The translations under genes were made by a program, and so were the position numbers. Below the pieces are notes generated by a model that had not been told where the DNA came from, did no database searches, and saw only the letters and a program-made list of their open reading frames with translations. From positions 3,622,498-3,652,821 of the forward strand of contig NC_135570.1 in the NCBI RefSeq assembly GCF_964340395.1: 30,324 bases of DNA, read 5' to 3'. The stretch comes from Glandiceps talaboti (taxonomy: Eukaryota > Hemichordata > Enteropneusta > Spengelidae). Below, one piece after another: positions 21,870 to 30,324 of the stretch (positions are counted from its first letter, which is position 1; each line of letters opens with the position of its first letter).

Positions 21870-24454
21870 TAGATGACATGTTTAACCCTTAACTTTACTC
21901 GAGACAACACTGTATGACATAGGGAGTACCATGCGGCAACAACAATTATCGTTGCCATGGTGTTTTGTCGTATATTCCTAGTATGACTAGATTTCTCTAT
22001 CATAATAACGGTTTGTCATGACAATGAGCTGTGTGGCGTTCTTGTCGTGTTTTTCCGATAAAACTGTACTGGAAACATTAGTGAATTTTTATGTGATCGA
22101 ATGTTGCGCTTGTTTGATTTGTTAATTTCTAAACGGTAACAATTATGTATGTACACTAGGTGTAACCTGAAGCATTCCTTACATTAATCATAGCGTTATG
22201 AGCATGAATCATCATTCTTTGATATAACATTGTATTTGTACAAAGTAATTCCCGATTGAAAATTCACCTAAAATAGTAGAAAACAAGCGGTGATCACTAA
22301 CCTGCAAAATGGCGCGTTTCCACTTCTAACAGCGGTTCTAAACTTCAATTCAATTGTTGAGTAGGTCCTTGATAATATAGTATCGCTGCTTTACCATGAA
22401 AACTGCACATATAAAAAAAATCGCAAAGCTGTGTATTTTGCAACGTACGTCAGACTTTGAAATGGTCCCTGATATATGTCTCCTTGCAGGTAACTGCGCT
22501 TTGTGGTTGATATCCTTCCAACTTGCTGATCGTTGTTATCACAACAGTACAGACACAATCAAATTACACCTGACATTTATGAGGGTTTAAGTTATTGCAG
22601 TTGCTTTTACGATGTTCTTACCACCGGAACTAGACAACTTACTACCAACAAACAGTGCAAGACTCCTTGAAGTGACTCCTCATGGCCAGCAACATAGAGA
22701 TTTATTTCGTATTTTATTGGTGGTCGTATGTTATCGGTGTTCGTACTTTACTGTTCGTCCATGACTCGAGCTTGTTTCGATATACCCATTCGAATCCATG
22801 AAATCACTGCTAATTTCTATAAGTAGATAGTACTTCTCATTCATTTCCAGAATTCACACCTAAATGTCAATTTTCCGACTTATCCATTCCAATAAGATTC
22901 GTTGAATCTGACTACACATGTACACCATATACACATTGCAGGATTAACACTGTTTGGAAGCTTGGTGACATTGGCAAGTTGAACTTTCATTTGAACAGAA
23001 CGGCCAATCTCGCACAGGCTGGGTCAAACCATTATTTTACACATGCGAAAAGGTTGTCATGGCCGCTTTCGGGTGAATGAACGTAAACCTATCCAAAAAA
23101 GAGCCTATAAATATATATAATAATGCATAATAGTAATACATAAGCCTACAATAATACATGTATCGTGATGTGACCGAAACCCTGTTTACTAATGATATCA
23201 TATAAGTACATGACTATGTACTTAGAAGTGTGCGCATGCGTACAATTGGGTGACTAATAAATTACAACCTTTCTGAGCTGCATTCTATGAGACATTAAAT
23301 ATTTATAAACTGGTCATTAGTGTAATGAAAATACAACTCCCCGTGTTGATTTTAAATGCAATATATTTTATTTTATTTCCAGTGGAAATAGTTTAATGAA
23401 ATAATAATGATAAAATGCAAGTAATATATATATAGTGCCTTTCAAGTTATTGATTTCAAAATATCATGCACTCATTCAAATGTTCAATGACGTCTTCACA
23501 TGCTCATTTATTGTCTTAACTTCAATTGTGATGAGTTAGCTTTAGACGATAAAGGTTCTTTTACAACTGGCGCAAAAACACCAGTACGTTTGATTGAATG
23601 AAGTGAGCCAAGGAAAGACTTCACGCAAGGACAAAATTAGGTAAAACAATAATACAACTGATACCTTTTCAACAGTGGTTGCCTCTCATGTAGGCTCACA
23701 TAACGCTGTTATCATCAGTTTATTTATAGCTGCCTAAGTTATAATGAAAAAGTAAGAGTTGTACTCGATCGTTATAGCAGGTAGAATTCTATCAGTAAAC
23801 AGGGTCATGGGATCCTGGATCCTGTCGGGTGTTTACGCTTTGATAAGTTACCAACATTAATATACACTCTATGTCTTTGCATGAAACTTGTCTAATTCTG
23901 GTTTACAACGAGCAAGCGCACGCACCAGTGTTTTTTTCGCGGATTGTAGTGGGCCAGGTTTGCGCGCACCGACATCAATATCTCGGAACCTACCATCGCA
24001 TGTGAATTGCGATTGTACTAATGTACTGCCCTCAACTGTCTTGTAACCAAAATGTAGTTATTGTATTGTTGAGTGAGAGTTGTGGGAGGGGTTACTTACC
24101 ACATTTAGATATACCCACACGTGTAGACATTTAGTTTTTCTAGTCGACCACATGACCACGTGATATCCACACCTAAGATCGTGCTCAAAATTAGTACTGA
24201 ATTTAACACGTTGTGCGATCGTTCCTACAAATATATTGAATGGCAAAAGTTTCAAACAAGGAAGTAAAAAGGAAATGGTGTTGATCTAGATTTGGCACAG
24301 ACCTTCTCTGTGATTTTTAAGTGAACACCTAATAGATAAGCCATCTTTGAATCAGCCAACGAATACCTTTGAGGGCGCCCTTCTTAACTTGTTTAATGGT
24401 GAACTGTGTAAGTGTTGGATGCTGTCTACCCAGTGCCCTCCATCGTTAATAAAT
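21870..24454. other. Unassigned intergenic stretch
   Basis: No domain-bearing frames. Isolated donor-like sites on the minus strand occur at 22302/22301 (TTTTGCAG|GTTAGTG) and near 24097 (AATGTG|GTAAGTA). Either could end a non-coding first exon, but there is no confirming evidence. A GCGCATGCG motif (NRF1-like) is at about 23232-23240. Confidence 0.35.
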
Positions 24455-24457
24455 GCC

Positions 24458-24500
<43 letters not shown>

Positions 24501-24628
24501 TGTGTGTGTATGTATGTATGTATGTATGTATGTATGTATGTATGTATGTATGTATGTATGTATGTATGTCTGTCTGTGTGTCTGTGTGTGTGTGTGTGTG
24601 TGTGTCTGTCTGTGTGTCTGTGTGTCAG
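24455..24628 (+). repeat. Compound (CTGT)n-(GTAT)n-(GT)n microsatellite
   Basis: Three adjoining tetranucleotide and dinucleotide blocks. All long Cys/Val/Tyr frames here on + and His/Thr frames on - are artefacts. Confidence 0.97.
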
Positions 24629-24902
24629 GTGCAGGTGACGTTGGTGAAGTAGACAAGTGAATCGATGATACCACCCTCTGTGCCTAGCAGCAAAATTACA
24701 TCACTTTGATAGCATTTAATTTGTTTCCACCATCTCGTTTGAGGTGATGGTATTACATGTATTAGTCTAGGCGGCATCCTGTTGATTTTGTTCCCATTTT
24801 ACTGGACAACTATTACTTTATATGTTATATCTAATGTGCGAGTCGAGTCTGCAACATACGGGCGCGTAATAGTTCTTGAGTTGTTATTTTCCCTGTCTAC
24901 AG

Positions 24903-25061
24903 GCTAGATATAACAACGTTTTATACTTGAATATATTTCCCGAAAGAACACAAGAGGGACATACCCGTGGAACATACATCGAAATGTACTGTAAAATGTT
25001 AACGGTCACTGGCCATTTACCTTCAATCAAAAATATCCAGACAAGAGTAGAAGTTAGATAA
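24903..25061 (+). other. Candidate terminal exon of unknown gene
   Basis: A good acceptor (gttattttccctgtctacag) is followed by 52 open codons in phase 0, starting ARYNNVLYLNIFPERTQEG and ending IQTRVEVR, then TAA. Composition looks protein-like and not repetitive. No family is recognised and no partner exon was found, so it may be chance. Confidence 0.25.
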
Positions 25062-25142
25062 ATGAATCCCAGCCAAATTGGCCCTAAATTGTACTCTTAA
25101 TTTTGAAAATATGACAATTTTCATAGATTGTTGTCTGGTACA

Positions 25143-25278
25143 AACTCCTCTGTATGCAAATACTCATTACGTAAAACCTGTAGCAGTCTGCTGATTAGAT
25201 AAGGAGAAGGCGATTGCCCATGAGATAAATGACCTCTACTTTAAATGACGAATATGTTAATTTACATACAGAGGAGTT
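25143..25278. mobile_element. Small MITE-like inverted repeat element
   Basis: Termini aactcctctgtatgcaaat (25143-25161) and the reverse complement of 25260-25278 (aactcctctgtatgtaaat) match at 18 of 19 bases. The 136-bp unit is non-coding. No certain target duplication. Confidence 0.65.
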
Positions 25279-25279
25279 A

Positions 25280-26141
25280 CTGTCGGACTTCCTGTTCAGT
25301 GTCCGCCGTTTAGTACATGTAATCTTAGTTCTTATATAGTATAGAGCGTATATTGATACATTTGTAGTGCCAGGATTCGTGTGATATTTTCCTTAGGAAA
25401 ACAACAATGTAAGCAATAACACGTGTCCATGTCTTGTGCAATATGGTGGTGTCAGATGTAATATTTAGAAACTACCACTTTTGCATATCCATAAAGTATG
25501 AGCTGGAATATATGTGATCGTCTAAAAGAAGCCATACTTTGTCTAGGTCATTCACTGAGTGTACAACTTTGACAATCCATCAATGACCATTAACCATGTG
25601 GTGTGACAAGTGTAATATGTTTTGAGAGACTCTCTTTGATAACGCCACTTAGTGTTGAACAGACCGGATGATACATGTATGTAAGACTTCTTAAACTCTA
25701 ACCAGAGAAAACAGGAATGAGGAAATTAACTCATTTATATTAAGAAGTGGGGAATGAAAGCAGCGCTTTACGACACAGGAGTAAGAGTCCCTCTTCACCC
25801 GTGTAATAGATCGCTATGGAAACAACTCGATGCAAAGTAAATGTTAAAGTGCTTAACCCAGCTTTTATTGGTGTGTACTATAATTTCACGGATAGTGAGA
25901 GCACAAAAGTAGTCTTATCATTGTAAGTGATCGTAAATTAACGTCTTAACAAATCCTACCAGTTTGACGATGATCGAATACAGCTACAGTAGTATTTTTG
26001 ATAAGAGGGTTTCGTAATTGTGAGTGGAATACGGGACAAAATGTCATCTTCACTGTTTTCATAGTACCCCACTGTTGCCCCGTTGGACTTAGCATACATG
26101 CAGAGCTGATATGTAGCAAGGACTTGGTAGTCATGAATATT
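25280..26141. other. Unassigned intergenic stretch
   Basis: No coding domain, RNA gene or repeat structure recognised. Confidence 0.4.
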
Positions 26142-26340
26142 AATTGTTCAGCTAATATATATGCATTTCTGTTAGGTCCCATGAGGCAACTGTGGAGCAC
26201 TCTGAAGGTGAAATAGAGTTTCAGTTGGTGTTGCTGTGTAATGCGCGAAATTGATGTGATGTGAAATCATGAAACGCCTCTCCAGAACTCGAAGTTTATG
26301 AAAATACCTTTATTTATTGGAGTGTCGTTCCCCTTTAAGA
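26142..26340 (+). repeat. Dispersed repeat, copy B
   Basis: Diverged counterpart of 16584-16802 in the same orientation, ending with gttcccctttaag. See that entry for the shared blocks. Confidence 0.55.
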
Positions 26341-27900
26341 TTGTGCAGACTGTGTGAAATAAACTTCCTAGATATTCTCTCAAAACAGCTAGACATGTCG
26401 TCAAAATTATTATGCAAATATGTTGATTTAAATGTTGACTGCCATCTTAAACGCTTGCCAGCAGTATATGTTCGTATGGCGTACCTCGCCCCACTCGACA
26501 AACTTAGAACGCGATACATACCAATCACTGATGTAATTTGAATTGCAAACTTGAAATACTATGATCGAAAAAATGCTGTTACAGCAATGTGAGTTATTCA
26601 GTCTAATAAAACTTCTATACACTGCCGTGAGATCAGCAGATTGCCCTCTTTTCTATGGATGTATTGTGTGCATAAATGACATTATCATAATGGTTTTCAA
26701 GTACAGTCACTGTGTGGTAGACCAAATCCACAAATAGTCAAACGACAACACATGAAAGTTGTCTATTTGTGTGTTTGTTTACTTTTCATCGATGGGGCAA
26801 TCTCGAACTGATATCCCATTGAAACAACTGGATTCAGGACATGATATGAGAACTTTTATAGACAGCGACTGCATTATGTGATGACAAAAACTGGTGTTAC
26901 TGACTACTACAGTCGTAGGTCTTAGACTTTTCAGGATAAAAAAAATAGCTGTAGACAGCGATACCAAATAAGGTTATGAGTCGGTTTCAATTGAAATAAG
27001 TTGATGAGGTGTCGGCGGTATGGAAGCATGAGAGCTAGTGCACTTGGGGCATTTTTCTTTCCATGGTAGAATGCTATTAACTTGATGAAAATATACAACC
27101 CTTTCACGGATTCCAACGTCTTCAGAACGATACAATAGGGGATACGAATGCGACATACAATTTGCTAAGTGTTTACTACGTGTAGGCTATAGACACCCAC
27201 GTTGATTAAACTAGTACCACAATGAGTCGACAATGTATGTATGGCATACATTGTTAGACGGAAACATATTTTCCACAGCACCATACATAAAACTGGTGAC
27301 CCTGGCCACTGACTGAAAGAGGCGCCAGCTGAATCAAACCATAAAGATTTCAAAGATGAAAGAGAAACGCCTTGAACACCACGACACCTCCTTAAAGTGT
27401 TGCATCCTATCACTCCTTCTTTTCACAGTCCATGCAGCTTGTAGACCAAAACTGTAGTACAATATTGTGACTTTATTTCTGTAGATAAAACATCTTATAG
27501 ACAGGGTCGGGGAAAAGCTTAGACAGGGCAGCAGTCTGAATGTCGGGAAACTTTCACCTGCTAAAATGGAAATTATAGATTCCGATAGCCCATCACTTCA
27601 TACACGATATTTTCTACAACAATAATGTAGTAGAGAACTCGTCACTTTTTTTTCATGTATGGAAATTCATTGAAACTGAGTGATTTGGAACAGTTTCGAA
27701 ATCCCAGATATTGTATTTTGTCTACATTTGAAAATATGTTTCCAGGGGTTATTATACTCAATATTAGCTATTTAACTGCCTCTAATCCCCATTTCTAGGT
27801 GTCATATAATACTTAATTATTTAGTACACTGATCACTGTATTTTGTGTTATTGTATTTATATTTCTGGGGATAGATAATTATTATTAGTAGTATTAACAT
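26341..27900. other. Unassigned intergenic stretch
   Basis: Overlapping 60-80 codon frames on both strands (for example 26317-26541 + and 27165-27413 -) have no recognisable motif, and I treat them as chance. Confidence 0.4.
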
Positions 27901-27901
27901 T

Positions 27902-27933
27902 GTAACATACAATGTAAAAATACATTGTGTTAC
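27902..27933. repeat. Hairpin with 13-15 bp arms
   Basis: gtaacatacaatgta / tacattgtgttac around a four-base A-rich loop, with a two-base bulge. No gene context. Confidence 0.7.
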
Positions 27934-27939
27934 TGTACA

Positions 27940-29930
27940 TGATCAATACAAAGAAAATACTTGCATGTGCTGTTTTACCGAATAGAAACAAAATCATGGA
28001 CAATAAATGACATCTGGAACTTGTGGAGTCAATGTTCTAAAACTCAACTTTTAGAAAGAAGCGAATGCAATAGGAAATCAATAGGTATTTACAAATTGTA
28101 TTGTCGCAGCGTTCATTTTTTATGTTAACATAGATGATTTAACTTTCTTCTTTTTCAGGGTTGTTTCAATACTGTTCCTAGCTTTACGACTGGAGGCGAA
28201 GATATGAAATATGTACGTACTTCTCGAGAAAAATATGACCCTCTGAGTCACTGATAGTAGGAGGACCAGCTTCAACGAGAGACAGACAAAAAAGCGAGGA
28301 AATTATGTGTAGGTAATACGATACGAACAAAACGGAGGCGTAAAAATCTTTTGTCGTGTAACATCATATAGACTGGCATTAATCCTTTAATAGATTTGAT
28401 TTGTTTCGAAACATTCAAATATTTTGATTTGGGAGGAAAATGTGGTCAGTTTTTCCCCCACTTACTAGTATCCTCTCAAGGGACTATTGTTAGTCACCAT
28501 TACTCCCGTGTTGTCGACCTGAAATGTGGTCACTGAAGTTAGAACAAAAAAGAGAGAACGATAGATAGATACTAAGACTAATTTGCATATATAGTAACCC
28601 TTTGATAGTGATTTCTCAAACAACTCTCACATGAGGGATTAGAACATAACAGACTTGTCAATCATTTCGACAGGAGTTCAACTTGATGGTAAAGATTGCA
28701 TGAAGTTCAACGATTAAAACCCTGTGGTGAAGTGGTTAGTGAAACACAGCTGAGGTATTAAACATCGCCTACTGATTTATTTATAAGGAAGAATCGAATG
28801 AAGACTGCCCTCTATGCTAAAAACTTTGTAGCGAACACGTATTTACTCCTTATCAAAAGGTAAGTTCAAGTGTCGTTTATCATGTTTTATCATTTTATTT
28901 TTAAAGTGTTTTTTTTTTGTTTATCAGTTTTCAAGATCGTTATGAGGTCTAAATCAAGGGGGAAAATCTTTTCTCTTCGGTCACGTGATTTAATCCTATA
29001 TAGCACAGGCCACAAATTCAACCCACAAGTCATGTGATTGAGCATAGACAGTGAAGGCACAGTGTATAATACATCATACACATTACCATCAAGATCGCCT
29101 GTGTGACTTCGCCGCGCTGGTGGTTGCTATTATAAGTTAGTTCCTTACGTCCATCAAGTGTATTGGCTTTTTATTGTGGAGGAGGTCAATAAACATAGGC
29201 TTTCAACGGAATAAAGTGTAACTTGCTTGACAAACAGCACTTATAATTACACCAAACAATGTGTGATAAACTTGGGGTTTAAATTCATGCATAGTAACTA
29301 GACAAATTAGCATATTTAAAATAATAATGTTCATGTGTATCGCTAAAAGGATCTGCTTCAAAGGCAGTAAACTCGTTACGAGAAACGTATGTATCAGGGG
29401 AAAATACAATGTTTGGTTAGGACATCAATCAAAGCAGTTAAGACGAAATCCGTCCCGCTTTTCTCCTTTACTAATGTTTCGAATGGCCTCAATGATGATG
29501 TTGCTTCATTTCGTGATCAGAGCGGTTCTGAGTATTGTCAGACAATTGCATGTCTTACACATGATCTATATGGTTGCAATCATGGCTCCTGCCTGTAAAC
29601 TCCATCCATGTTACACCATATTGTTAAGCCATGAATTATTTGTTGAGCCTGATATCCAGCTAATGGGCATTGTTAACTTGCATTCTTTGATCGTATGGCA
29701 AGGCATTTGGTTGCAGGGTATCATCTCTGCACTACTGGATATTCAAATTGTCGTCGACGAGATGCAGATGAGACTGGGCTCGATAATCCACGGATGGAGG
29801 AGGCTTAAGACTTCTGTTCAGCATATTACGATGGACAGCATATAATGTTAAATCTTGGCATAAAGAAATGGGTACTTCTGAGTCCTAAGGCTAAAAAAAA
29901 ATAATAGGCAAGCAAATAAACATTCAAAAA
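27940..29930. other. Unassigned intergenic stretch
   Basis: An acceptor-like site at 28142-28159 (ctttcttctttttcag) precedes about 30 open codons with no domain. A 172-codon frame at 29327-29845 is a hydrophobic reading without a known motif. An alternative frame there is Cys-rich but interrupted by stops. No gene is called. Confidence 0.35.
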
Positions 29931-29931
29931 A

Positions 29932-30115
29932 TGGAATGCAAATATACCTGGCAACAAGACTATGCCCATACATTTAGCTACATCTAAATGGTGGTGTATA
30001 TTTCAAAGATAACAGGTGTGAGTAGTAACGTGACAAAAAATTTCCAAAACTGTAAGCAAGTATGCTTAGCAACAAGACCACGCCCATAGCAACAACCAAA
30101 TACAGTAGTGGTACA
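29932..30115. repeat. Tandem repeat of about 118 bp, two diverged copies
   Basis: The block gcaa(a/g)tat(a/g)c(c/t)t(g/a)gcaacaagac, continuing to cgcccata and a gtggt(g/a) end, occurs at about 29938 and 30056. The open frame on the minus strand (29984-30316) runs across this repeat and is not credible as a gene. Confidence 0.75.
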
Positions 30116-30324
30116 ACGCCATTTTTGATCTGTACCGACTAAGAATTTTACGATACCTACGGGAGCATTTTCAGTTTCAATCTGGTTATGATGGCATGTA
30201 CTGGAAGTGAGAAAATAGTGGAACGTTAAATTAAGCACAGCTGTACAGGTGATATTCCACAATTCCATGCAGGATTTTTTCCTAACATATATATGCTTCA
30301 TTACACACACTTCCATAGGGCAAA

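Noticed and set aside
24347-24674. Cys/Val/Tyr-rich and His/Thr-rich frames
   Set aside because: Translations of the CTGT/GTAT/GT microsatellite.
29984-30316. 110-codon minus-strand frame
   Set aside because: It crosses a tandem repeat, has no known domain and its composition is not distinctive.

Overview
This is animal nuclear DNA of about 37% GC (estimated by eye). It has intron-rich genes, abundant simple repeats, several fold-back DNA elements and decayed retrotransposon pieces. The gene families and repeat style suggest a marine invertebrate, perhaps a deuterostome such as amphioxus, a hemichordate or an echinoderm. The species cannot be fixed from the sequence. No prokaryotic, viral or CRISPR structure is present.

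Left edge (1-575, + strand): the last coding exon of a Cys-loop ligand-gated channel subunit of the nicotinic acetylcholine receptor type. It covers the end of TM3, the cytoplasmic loop, the MA helix and TM4. A likely 3' UTR with a (GA)n tract follows.

1.7-7.3 kb is a graveyard of repeats. It holds a 125-bp tandem duplication, a frameshifted Crypton/KIAA1958-like recombinase fragment abutting a 200-bp fold-back element, a 3' LINE fragment with its tetranucleotide tail, and a 26/30-bp satellite with higher-order structure. It also holds a 66-bp duplication, a MITE with a TTA target duplication, and a second long fold-back element.

The centre (about 7.7-19.8 kb, - strand) is one gene that I could reconstruct exon by exon from splice sites, reading phase and domain continuity. 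It encodes a small cadherin with a signal peptide, three EC repeats of the CDHR1/CDH23 N-terminal type, one transmembrane helix and a cytoplasmic tail of about 8 residues. Eleven coding exons are seen, and one runs into a 100-N assembly gap. Its introns carry most of the microsatellites of the window. One of these, a (CT)n tract on the coding strand, directly forms the pyrimidine tract of a 3' splice site.

19.8-30.3 kb has no gene I can name. It contains microsatellites, a small MITE-like element, dispersed and tandem repeats, and one unassigned open segment after a good splice acceptor.

The two recognised genes lie convergently: the channel on + ends at 575 and the cadherin on - ends near 7.7 kb. 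There is no sign that they act together.
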